Shown here: piece by piece, positions 1 to 5,539 of the stretch
Layout of the letters: each line of letters starts with the position of its first letter
Numbering within the stretch: position 1 is the first letter of the stretch
Assembly: GCA_031273145.1 (NCBI GenBank)
Contig: JAISSL010000216.1
Coordinates: 1 to 6,316 of the forward strand
Source of the DNA: Zoogloeaceae bacterium
GTDB taxonomy: Bacteria; Pseudomonadota; Gammaproteobacteria; Burkholderiales; Rhodocyclaceae
Direction of reading: 5' to 3'
Length of the DNA: 6,316 nt
Notes under the pieces: generated by a model
What the model was told of the DNA's origin: nothing
The model's input: the letters and a program-made list of their open reading frames with translations, nothing else
The model's database searches: none
Position numbers and translations under genes: made by a program

Positions 1-1551
1 GCTGAAAACGTGGCGCGCGCCTTCCAGGAAGGGCGCTACGTTTTTGAATGGTTGCACCAGAACGTAGAAGGCGAGCTGATCCCCACAGAAATGACGCTCG
101 TCAGGGTCAGCGAAGAGAACAGGCACGATGCCGTTTTGGCCTTCATGCGGGATTTGCGGGAAGTGCGGGAAGCCGAGGCCAAAACCATAGAAGCCAAGAA
201 TCGTATGCAGTTGATGTTGGATGAATCGCCCCTGTGCTGTACCTTCTGGGATGAAAATCTGAACAGCATTGACTGCAACCTCGAAGCCACCAGAATGTTC
301 GGAGTTCCCAGCAAGCAGGAGTATCTGGCGCGTTTTCCCGAACTTTCACCCGAATACCAGCCGGACGGAAGGCTCTCGAGAGAAGCCGCGCCCGCAAGCG
401 TAGCCCGTGCCTTCAAGGAAGGCCGGTACGTTTTTGAATGGATGCACAAAAACCTGCAAGGCGAGCCTGTCCCTACGGAAGTCACGCTCGTCAGGGTCGA
501 AGAAGACAACGGGCGCAGCGTCGTTCTGGCCTTCATGCGGGATTTGCGGCAGGTACGGGAAGCCGAGGCCAAAACCGTAGAAGCCCAAAAGCGTATGCAG
601 TTGATGTTGGACGAATCGCCCCTGTGCTGTACTTTCTGGGATGAAAACCTGAACAGCATTGACTGTAACCTAGAAGCCACCAGAATGTTCGGGGTTCCCA
701 GCAAGCAGGAGTATCTGGCGCGTTTTCACGAGCTATCGCCCGAATATCAGCCGGACGGAAGGCTCTCGAAAGAAGCCGCTCCCGCAAGCGTGGCGCGTGC
801 CTTCAAGGAAGGCCGGTACGTTTTTGAATGGATGCACCGGAATCTGCAAGGCGAGCCTGTCCCTACGGAAGTCACGCTTGTCAGGGTCGACGAAGACAAC
901 GGGCGCAGCGTCGTTCTGGCCTTCATGCGGGATTTGCGGGAAATCAAGGATAAAACCGCCAAGCTGGATGTTGCGGAAAATCTCGCCTTCAGCGACTCCC
1001 TGACCGGCGCAAACAACCGGCGTCTCTTCATGCAACGCGCCTCCGATGAATTTCATGCCCAGGAAAACGTTGTGTCGCACATTGGTATCATCATGCTTGA
1101 CATTGATTATTTCAAGAGGGTGAACGACACATACGGGCATGAAGCCGGAGACGAGGTTTTGAAGCTGATGGCCACCACGGTTCAGAACACGTTGCGCGGA
1201 ACGGATCTGTTTGCGCGATACGGCGGGGAAGAATTCATCATTCTGGTTCAACAACTGGACCTGAACGATCTCACCAAGCTGGCGCAGCGCATCTGCAAGA
1301 AAATCGAAAATACGGGATTTTTCTACCATGGAATAAAAATCCCGCTCACCATAAGCGCCGGCGTTGCCATCCGCAAAGACATGTCATACACCATAGAAGA
1401 AGTGATCAAACATGCGGATATGGCGCTGTATCAGGCAAAGCTCAATGGGCGCAACCGCGTGGAAGCCTACAACGGAGATGAACCGAAGGAACGCGCAGGT
1501 TGTGCGTCTCCGTCGTCCCCTCCTACGGACGGCAGTGATTATGTCCTGTAG
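1..1551 (+). CDS. Multi-PAS diguanylate cyclase (GGDEF), 5' end outside window
   Basis: Sensor enzyme predicted to make cyclic di-GMP from two GTP in response to a signal read by PAS domains. The frame is open from base 1. The GTG at 10 is not a credible start because it lies inside a PAS repeat (its VARAF matches VARAF at 400 and 790), so the gene continues upstream. Visible order: C-terminal half of one PAS (1 to about 170), two complete PAS domains (about 202-560 and 592-950), a short linker (about 950-985), then GGDEF (about 985-1480). The cyclase domain shows DSLTGANNRR, LDIDYFKRVNDTYGHEAGD and the active-site GGEEF at 1222-1236. An RGTD inhibitory site (RxxD) lies at 1195-1206, five residues before GGEEF, so product inhibition is likely. 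No transmembrane segment is visible in this part. Each PAS carries a PLCCTFWD motif with paired cysteines; the ligand is unknown. About 20 residues of Ser/Pro-rich tail follow the GGDEF domain. Family call is very secure; signal and targets are unknown. Confidence 0.95.
   Translation, partial: AENVARAFQEGRYVFEWLHQNVEGELIPTEMTLVRVSEENRHDAVLAFMRDLREVREAEAKTIEAKNRMQLMLDESPLCCTFWDENLNSIDCNLEATRMFGVPSKQEYLARFPELSPEYQPDGRLSREAAPASVARAFKEGRYVFEWMHKNLQGEPVPTEVTLVRVEEDNGRSVVLAFMRDLRQVREAEAKTVEAQKRMQLMLDESPLCCTFWDENLNSIDCNLEATRMFGVPSKQEYLARFHELSPEYQPDGRLSKEAAPASVARAFKEGRYVFEWMHRNLQGEPVPTEVTLVRVDEDNGRSVVLAFMRDLREIKDKTAKLDVAENLAFSDSLTGANNRRLFMQRASDEFHAQENVVSHIGIIMLDIDYFKRVNDTYGHEAGDEVLKLMATTVQNTLRGTDLFARYGGEEFIILVQQLDLNDLTKLAQRICKKIENTGFFYHGIKIPLTISAGVAIRKDMSYTIEEVIKHADMALYQAKLNGRNRVEAYNGDEPKERAGCASPSSPPTDGSDYVL
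10..950 (+). repeat. 390-bp in-frame tandem repeats encoding PAS domains
   Basis: Two full units (10-399 and 400-789) and a partial third (790 to about 950) share an exact 390-bp (130-codon) period with no gaps. For example, the sequence encoding EGRYVFEW recurs near 28, 418 and 808, and that encoding RMQLMLDESPLCC recurs near 205 and 595. By eye, units two and three, and the second parts of units one and two, are over 90% identical. The first 170 bases are clearly more diverged. After about 950 the sequence changes to the linker before the GGDEF domain. The pattern indicates recent domain duplication or gene conversion, and copy number could vary by recombination. Confidence 0.95.
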
Positions 1552-1572
1552 GGCGGATGTTCTGTAGGGCGG
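1546..1572. repeat. Short direct repeat across the cyclase stop codon
   Basis: An 11-base sequence, CTGTAGGGCGG, occurs at 1546-1556 and again at 1562-1572 (16-base period). The first copy contains the TAG stop of the cyclase gene. The end of the reading frame therefore appears to run into intergenic repeat sequence, which fits the non-conserved Ser/Pro-rich tail of the protein. Confidence 0.8.
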
Positions 1573-1596
1573 TTTCGATTCATGCGCGAACAATTT

Positions 1597-1715
1597 CCCT
1601 CTGCCCCCTATTGCCGTCTGCAAGACCCCGCAAGCGGGAGAGGGGAGATATGGCGCGCGGATGGCACTGAACATCCCCTCTCCCACTTGTGGGAGAGGGT
1701 GCCCCGAAGGTGCGG
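1597..1715. repeat. Cluster of GC-rich palindromes between convergent genes
   Basis: The gap holds several arms of one inverted-repeat family based on CCCTCTCCC / GGGAGAGGG. The clearest hairpin pairs 1676-1685 with 1690-1699: ten perfect base pairs around a 4-base loop. A second small hairpin is CCCGC/GCGGG at 1627-1638, followed by GGGAGAGGGG. Further arms lie at 1597-1608 and about 1710-1721. Similar palindromes are dispersed between genes in many proteobacteria as REP-like elements. Because the cyclase and the coiled-coil gene converge here, the hairpins could protect or terminate both transcripts. No U-rich tail follows, so a classical intrinsic terminator is not supported. Confidence 0.75.
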
Positions 1716-1789
1716 GAGAGGGCAAGAATGTACATGGATAAACAAAATCTGATGTGGCGTAGCGCCTGACAACGCGCCGGGTTCCTCGC

Positions 1790-3421
1790 TCAGGGGTGTT
1801 CCGGTGTTTCATCCGGGGCAGCCGTTTTACCGTCGCCGCCCTCTGTTGGCACGGTTGGATTCCCTTCTGCCTGTTTTTTTTCAGCGTTATGAGTAGCCTC
1901 AGCAAGAGCGGCTTGCACAGCCGCTTCTCTTTCAGCTATAGCAGCTTGTACAGCAGCCATAGCAGCAGCTTCTACAGCCGCTTCTTTTTCACCGTCGCTG
2001 CGAGTTGGCGGGGGAGTGGGCATCCGTGCCGCGACCTCTGATAGTTTTTTTTCAATGTCAGCCATAGCAGCTTCTACAGCCGCTTTTCTTTCAGCTACAG
2101 CCGCTTCACTTTCAGCCATAGCAGCAGCTTCTACAGCCGCTTTTTTTTCAGCCAAAGCAGCTTCTACAGCCGCTTCTCTTTCAGCTACAGCTGCTTTTCT
2201 TTCAGCCATAGCCGCTTCTATTTCACCGTCGCTACGGGTTGGCAGAGGAGTGGGCATAGGAGTAGCCCGTGCCGCGACCTCTGATGATTTTTTTTCAATT
2301 TCAGCCCGCTTTTTTAAAAATTGTGCCTGCAACTCTTGCGTGGCACTTTCGGGCGCTGCGCTGGGGGGAAGTACAGGCGCAACATCAGGTTCCGGGGTGT
2401 TTTCAGCAACTTCAATCGCATTTTGTGTCGTCTCATGTTCATGTTTCTCATCCGGCGGCATACTCTGGAGTTGTGCCTGCAACCTTTGCATGGCGCTTTC
2501 GAACGCTGCGCTGGGGTACTGTTCAGACACAACATCAGGTTCCGGGGCAGACGATTTACCGCCGCCCCCCTTGATCTGTTCCTGCCAGCCGCGCAACTGC
2601 TGCGCAAAGCCCTTGCTCAGCTTGGCAAAGTTCTCGCTTTCCAGCGGGTTCTCCGCCCAGGTTGGTTTACGGTTTTGATCCTGTCCGTAGGCACGCAAGC
2701 CCTGTTCCAGGACTTCCGCCCTGGCCTCCGGCGAGAAACGATTCAGTACCTTGCCACATGCCTGGGCAAAGACCCGCATCTGGGCAAACGCTTCTTCGTA
2801 TTCCCGGTAAGCAGGTAGAACTTCCTGCAAATCTGCCTTCAGTGCGGAAACCTGCATTTCCATGTTTGAAGCATTTTCTGTAACAGCAAGAGTCATTTTC
2901 TCAAGGAAAGATTCGTTTTCTTTGAGTACATTGTTCGCGGTCATCAGTTCCTCTGCCCGATTTGCCAAGGCTTGGACCTCCTCGCTCAAGACTCCCGCCT
3001 GCGTCTGAGCCGCGACAGCCAACTGTTTGTTGTACTCCGCCTGCGTCTGAGCCTTAATGTAAGCATTTCTCCAGAGTGTTTCATTCTCAGAGTTGACTTC
3101 AGCTACCTGCCCGTTGTACTCCGCCAATTGCCCGTTGTACTCCGCCAACTGTTTATTGTACTCCGCCTGCGTCAGAGCCTTAATGTAAGCATTTCTCCAG
3201 AGTGTTTCACACTCAAAGTTGGCTTCAGCTACCTGCCGGTAGTATTCAGCCTGCTCGTAAGCGTCTTGCAGGTCATTCTGCAAGCCTGATACCTGCGCCT
3301 GGGACTTCTTCAGATCGGCGCGAATGGGCGCTGCGGCCTCGTCAGCCTTGCGCTCAAATTCGGCATAGTGTGAGCCACCGCTCGATGTTACCCACGGCGC
3401 TCCAGAAAGATTGTGACTCAT
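1790..3421 (-). CDS. Coiled-coil, Ala/Glu-rich repeat protein of unknown function
   Basis: A 543-residue protein not recognised as any named family. The start is ATG at 3421-3419 with a GAGGA ribosome site at 3429-3433, 7 bases upstream; the stop is TGA at 1790-1792. Residues about 15-190 are predicted coiled coil, including three consecutive heptads AEYNKQL, AEYNGQL and AEYNGQV, and a duplicated 42-residue block containing ETLWRNAYIKA. Residues about 200-285 have less repetitive composition and look like the only globular part. Residues about 295-543 alternate two Pro-rich blocks (PEPDV..PSAA.ES), two PTRSDGE blocks and long Ala/Glu/Lys/Val helices such as AERKAAVEAA. No signal peptide or membrane segment is seen, so a cytoplasmic scaffold-like or filament-like role is possible, but this is inference. 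The reading frame is long, has a good ribosome site and retains heptad patterning, so it is very likely a real gene. The forward-strand frames opposite it are shadows. Confidence 0.85.
   Translation of the reverse strand: MSHNLSGAPWVTSSGGSHYAEFERKADEAAAPIRADLKKSQAQVSGLQNDLQDAYEQAEYYRQVAEANFECETLWRNAYIKALTQAEYNKQLAEYNGQLAEYNGQVAEVNSENETLWRNAYIKAQTQAEYNKQLAVAAQTQAGVLSEEVQALANRAEELMTANNVLKENESFLEKMTLAVTENASNMEMQVSALKADLQEVLPAYREYEEAFAQMRVFAQACGKVLNRFSPEARAEVLEQGLRAYGQDQNRKPTWAENPLESENFAKLSKGFAQQLRGWQEQIKGGGGKSSAPEPDVVSEQYPSAAFESAMQRLQAQLQSMPPDEKHEHETTQNAIEVAENTPEPDVAPVLPPSAAPESATQELQAQFLKKRAEIEKKSSEVAARATPMPTPLPTRSDGEIEAAMAERKAAVAEREAAVEAALAEKKAAVEAAAMAESEAAVAERKAAVEAAMADIEKKLSEVAARMPTPPPTRSDGEKEAAVEAAAMAAVQAAIAEREAAVQAALAEATHNAEKKQAEGNPTVPTEGGDGKTAAPDETPEHP
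1988..2306. repeat. Duplicated PTRSDGE / IEKK block flanking Ala-rich units
   Basis: Segments 1988-2063 and 2222-2306 are near copies; the second has a 9-base insertion. They encode IEKKLSEVAARMPTPPPTRSDGE and a related version read on the reverse strand. Between them lie repeated short units with the core GCTTCTACAGCCGCTT (forward strand) encoding KAAVEAA-type helix segments. A partial further set continues at about 1905-1985. The arrangement points to stepwise internal duplication. Confidence 0.9.
2321..2548. repeat. Pair of 78-bp repeats encoding PEPDV...QAQ
   Basis: Segments 2321-2398 and 2471-2548 align at a constant 150-bp offset. Both begin TTGTGCCTGCAAC and end AACATCAGGTTCCGGGG on the forward strand. 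On the reverse strand they encode two versions of a PEPDV/PSAA/ES/LQAQ block in the coiled-coil protein. Confidence 0.9.
3019..3244. repeat. Pair of ~100-bp repeats (126-bp offset) in the coiled-coil region
   Basis: Segments about 3019-3118 and 3145-3244 align at a constant 126-bp (42-codon) offset, including TTAATGTAAGCATTTCTCC in both. They encode two copies of the ETLWRNAYIKA..TQAEYNKQLA coiled-coil block. A shorter 21-bp (one-heptad) repetition based on TTGTACTCCGCC lies between and at the edge of the two copies. Confidence 0.9.
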
Positions 3422-3458
3422 GATCGCGTCCTCAAGAAAAATGCGACTGTCTGGCCTG

Positions 3459-3464
3459 AATATA
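3459..3464 (-). promoter_or_regulatory. Possible -10 element for the coiled-coil gene
   Basis: TATATT on the reverse strand, about 38 bases upstream of the coiled-coil gene's ATG. No good -35 box was found at 16-18 bases, so this is only a weak candidate. Confidence 0.25.
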
Positions 3465-3537
3465 CGACATTCAACCGACGCAAGTTGTGATAAAGCCTAT
3501 GCAAAACGATGTTCCGTCAATATTAGCGCATTTTTTC

Positions 3538-3592
3538 TGCGAACGGGTCTTGCGGATGGCAACTATTTTGCGGTTTGCAAGACCTTTTCGCA
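3538..3592. repeat. Imperfect inverted repeat at the end of the earP fragment
   Basis: The 16 bases at 3538-3553 pair with 3577-3592 with 2 mismatches around a 23-base loop. The left arm is the exact reverse complement of 5551-5566, inside the intact earP copy, so it pairs better with that copy than with its adjacent partner. The hairpin overlaps the stop codon of the earP fragment. The T-run lies on the wrong side for an intrinsic terminator of the reverse-strand transcript. Confidence 0.7.
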
Positions 3593-3697
3593 AAAGCGGA
3601 TGAGGCGGGTTGTCAGGTCTTCCTGCGAAGTCAGATAGGTACGCCACTCCAGCGCGCGCAGGGTGAGGGTATCCAATGCGGCAGGGTCATCGCGTAA
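3563..3697 (-). pseudogene. Detached 3'-end copy of earP
   Basis: Reverse-strand translation gives RDDPAALDTLTLRALEWRT and onward to FCEKVLQTAK and a TAG stop at 3563-3565. It is the same sequence as the last 42 residues of the earP copy at 5540, with four amino-acid differences (R for C, E for D, I for S, K for R) and one extra lysine. Similarity stops abruptly at 3697, just before the RDDP motif. The frame stays open upstream to a TTG at 3751, but that part is unrelated to EarP and has no clear ribosome site, so this is a gene fragment rather than a gene. It is not visibly decayed: no frameshift or internal stop, and three of the eight base differences are silent. It may be either the displaced original end of earP or a copy carried by the inserted module. 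Confidence 0.9.
3569..3697 (-). repeat. Direct repeat, copy 1 (129 bp, earP 3' end)
   Basis: Aligns without gaps to 5543-5671 at a constant 1974-base offset, with 121 of 129 positions identical by hand count. It begins TGCGGTTTGCAAGACC and ends TCATCGCGTAA on the forward strand. Outside these limits the two loci show no alignment. Confidence 0.95.
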
Positions 3698-3747
3698 AGC
3701 CGGATATGGACGATTCCCCGGCCTTTGCGCCCTGAGTTTTCCCACGC

Positions 3748-4488
3748 TCAAGGTTTCGGTTTGCGTCGGCTCTGCCGGGAACCCGTCGGCTCTGCCTTCT
3801 TTCCCGTCTTCCAGAATGGGTAAACACGGGGCGGAAGCGGTTCCGGCGACCAGTTGTCAACCTCATGATCCATCAGTTCGGTAGGGGGCAGGCCAAACGC
3901 CTTCGAGGCGGCAATCCAGTCGGACTTGTCCTCTTCCGTCACCTCTTCCCATTCGATGTCGTCGGGACCAAGACCACACCTCTCCCAACCATCGGTAACG
4001 AGCATGTCTGCCAGTGCCCAGGCAAACTTCAATACCGACAGCGCCCCATCTTCCCGATGGTCGTGCATTCCGTTGCCGCGATACACCTTCTCGAACCATT
4101 CCGGGCTACGGGGGCAAATCACATAGGTGAACTTTGGCATTGGGGGCGCAATCTTGAATACCGGCTGGTTTGAGGCGACAGCTACATCAATCCGATACGG
4201 GAACTGGGTCGTTCTATGCGACCAGTTGATTGCATCAACGCCAATGATGACCGCTGAAGGCATTGCCATAAACAGGGCAATATCCCAGTTTGGCTTCGGG
4301 GCAACCAGACGGTTGGCGAACACATTGCTGTGTCCGCCCAAACCTTGGACAAGTTCGCGCTTCTTCCACAGATACAGGTACTGGGAAGCAATCTTGTCCG
4401 ACCACTGGAAGCGTTGCGTCAAATCATCCCTGTGAAAAATGGGAGGAAGGTCATGCAGCCGCTCGAATGATGAAATATGGCGTTTCAT
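3748..4488 (-). CDS. AbiEi-like winged-helix antitoxin/repressor
   Basis: A 246-residue protein, probably the antitoxin partner of the upstream nucleotidyltransferase. Residues about 1-62 fit the N-terminal winged helix-turn-helix of AbiEi/COG5340-type proteins (DDLTQRF..SDKIASQYLYLWKKRELV..L). Residues about 75-110 (PSAVIIGVDAINWSHRTTQFP.RIDVAVA) match the typical 'A...G..A....G.TTQ.P..I.VAV' stretch of these antitoxins. The Lys/Arg/Pro-rich tail is unusual and is partly encoded by a 13-base direct repeat (3764-3776 and 3784-3796). The ATG at 4488-4486 overlaps the toxin's TGA as ATGA, so translation is probably coupled. The stop at 3748-3750 lies 50 bases from the earP repeat. In AbiE systems the antitoxin counteracts the toxin without a stable complex (type IV) and represses its own promoter; here that is inferred. 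The family call rests on motif pattern and context only. Confidence 0.75.
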   Translation of the reverse strand: MKRHISSFERLHDLPPIFHRDDLTQRFQWSDKIASQYLYLWKKRELVQGLGGHSNVFANRLVAPKPNWDIALFMAMPSAVIIGVDAINWSHRTTQFPYRIDVAVASNQPVFKIAPPMPKFTYVICPRSPEWFEKVYRGNGMHDHREDGALSVLKFAWALADMLVTDGWERCGLGPDDIEWEEVTEEDKSDWIAASKAFGLPPTELMDHEVDNWSPEPLPPRVYPFWKTGKKAEPTGSRQSRRKPKP

Positions 4489-5375
4489 AGAGTTGGACCA
4501 TCCTCATTTGTCATTTCAGCCTCAATGTCGCGCATCAGGTCAATGCCATGTTCTAGCGCCTCAATTGAACTTTGCATAATTTTACCCACTTCCTCATCAG
4601 TAAGTGACCAGTCTAAAGGCAGCCACTTACGAAGTTCGTCAGCGACAATCTGACGGTCAATTTCGCATAGTTCCGTGTGCCTCATGATTGCTTTCTCCAA
4701 CCAGGTTCCAGGTGTTTCGTCTGTATAGGTAGCAAGCCGGACACGCAGATAATCAGGAGAACAGTCCCGTAAGCCATGATAGGTACGAAGCCAATGCAAA
4801 TCGAAAAAGTCACGATGCTTGATAACCTTACGCGCGCCTACCGCAAAAATCTTGTCAGCATAAATTTCAGGCAAAGTCGCTGCAAGGATACCAGGACGTT
4901 CCTGCCGATCGCCAGACGGTTCAGCATCGGGGAACTCAATTGGAGCCACAAAAACCTGAATGTTTTCGAGGGTTTTTCGCTCCGCAGGAAATAACTCTAC
5001 CTTAACCTTTACGGAGCCGATTACATTGTCACCAGTCAAGGTGACATGAAAACGATACTGCCCAAAGGGGTTATTCTTGGGTTTACTAACCACAACGCGC
5101 ATGTCGCCAGGAATACCCTCTGTCAGCATTTCCAGACGCGCCCGGACGGATTCGTGAATTTTGGTCAGATCCAGCGAATTCAACACCAAAAAATCCAGAT
5201 CCTCACTAGAGCGGGGAGACTTTTGCGCCAGGCGCAAGCTGCTACCGCCCTGAAAAACCAGTTCCCCGGGCTCCCAGTTATGAGAAGCCACTAATGCTTC
5301 CAAGGTTGCAATATGCAATACTTGACGTAGTTCTAACACTTCAAGCCTGCTGAGTACCTTTTTCCGATTACGCAT
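4485..5375 (-). CDS. AbiEii/AbiGii-family nucleotidyltransferase toxin
   Basis: A 296-residue protein of the DNA polymerase beta-like nucleotidyltransferase superfamily (COG2253, AbiEii), toxin of an abortive-infection/type IV toxin-antitoxin system. Visible motifs: GGSSLR (residues 43-48), then SEDLDF (57-62) with the metal-binding D59 and D61. A third acidic position is probably E127 in KVKVELF. The family's C-terminal motif appears as ADKIFA (K175) and KHRDFFDL (186-193). All key motifs look intact, so the enzyme should be active. Related toxins transfer nucleotides to RNA (tRNA for MenT); the target here is unknown. The ATG at 5375-5373 has a perfect AGGAGGT at 5383-5389, 7 bases upstream. 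It is the first gene of the operon and overlaps the antitoxin gene by 4 bases. This order is the reverse of the classical abiEi-abiEii arrangement. Confidence 0.9.
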   Translation of the reverse strand: MRNRKKVLSRLEVLELRQVLHIATLEALVASHNWEPGELVFQGGSSLRLAQKSPRSSEDLDFLVLNSLDLTKIHESVRARLEMLTEGIPGDMRVVVSKPKNNPFGQYRFHVTLTGDNVIGSVKVKVELFPAERKTLENIQVFVAPIEFPDAEPSGDRQERPGILAATLPEIYADKIFAVGARKVIKHRDFFDLHWLRTYHGLRDCSPDYLRVRLATYTDETPGTWLEKAIMRHTELCEIDRQIVADELRKWLPLDWSLTDEEVGKIMQSSIEALEHGIDLMRDIEAEMTNEDGPTL

Positions 5376-5382
5376 GGTTCTT

Positions 5383-5389
5383 ACCTCCT
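5383..5389 (-). promoter_or_regulatory. Strong Shine-Dalgarno of the toxin gene
   Basis: AGGAGGT on the reverse strand, 7 bases before the ATG at 5375. It fixes the start of the toxin and implies efficient translation. Confidence 0.85.
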
Positions 5390-5402
5390 GGAAATTCCCC
5401 TT

Positions 5403-5431
5403 ATCTTATCAAAAACTTTTAGATAAGTCAA
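5403..5431 (-). promoter_or_regulatory. Sigma-70-type promoter of the toxin-antitoxin operon
   Basis: On the reverse strand, TTGACT (5431-5426) and TAAGAT (5408-5403) are separated by exactly 17 bases, close to the consensus for the housekeeping sigma factor. Transcription would start near 5396, giving a leader of about 20 bases that contains the Shine-Dalgarno. The operator described separately fills the spacer and touches both boxes. Confidence 0.8.
5405..5427. promoter_or_regulatory. 23-bp palindromic operator inside the promoter
   Basis: The arms CTTATC and GATAAG surround AAAA/TTTT with a single central base; 10 of the 11 base pairs match. The palindrome lies across the spacer of the promoter, so a dimeric repressor bound here would block RNA polymerase. 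The likely ligand is the AbiEi-like winged-helix protein, since AbiEi of the Streptococcus system represses its own promoter through inverted repeats. A further partial half-site follows (GATAAG repeated at a 5-base shift on the reverse strand). Confidence 0.75.
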
Positions 5432-5539
5432 GCGTTATTCGCCCATCTACTGATCCAGAGGATGCCACGGACACCCTCTGGTTAAGGCATCAGGGTGTAA
5501 CCGTCGGCGAATTCATCCAGGACATGAAAGCCTTCCTAG

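Noticed and set aside
36..704. Long reverse-strand reading frames opposite the PAS repeats (also 733-1329)
   Set aside because: They are periodic with the 390-bp repeat, show no family resemblance, and lie opposite a clear PAS-GGDEF gene, so they are shadows.
1384..1905. Reverse-strand 173-residue frame across the convergent junction
   Set aside because: It spans the GGDEF 3' end, the palindrome cluster and the end of the coiled-coil gene, with no recognisable motifs.
1905..2220. CRISPR-like short repeats
   Set aside because: The units are coding, variable in length and contiguous without unique spacers of uniform size, so they are protein-coding helix repeats.
2016..2678. 220-residue forward frame rich in Ala/Ser/Phe
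   Set aside because: It is the antisense of the Ala/Glu-rich repeats. The reverse-strand frame is longer and has a good ribosome site and heptad patterning.
3538..3592. Hairpin as an intrinsic terminator of the reverse-strand operon
   Set aside because: The homopolymer run would be an A-run after the stem on the reverse-strand transcript, and the loop is 23 bases, so it does not fit a rho-independent terminator.
3563..3751. 62-residue small gene starting at TTG 3751
   Set aside because: Only its last 42 codons have meaning, as a copy of the earP end. The upstream part is unrelated, so it is treated as a fragment.
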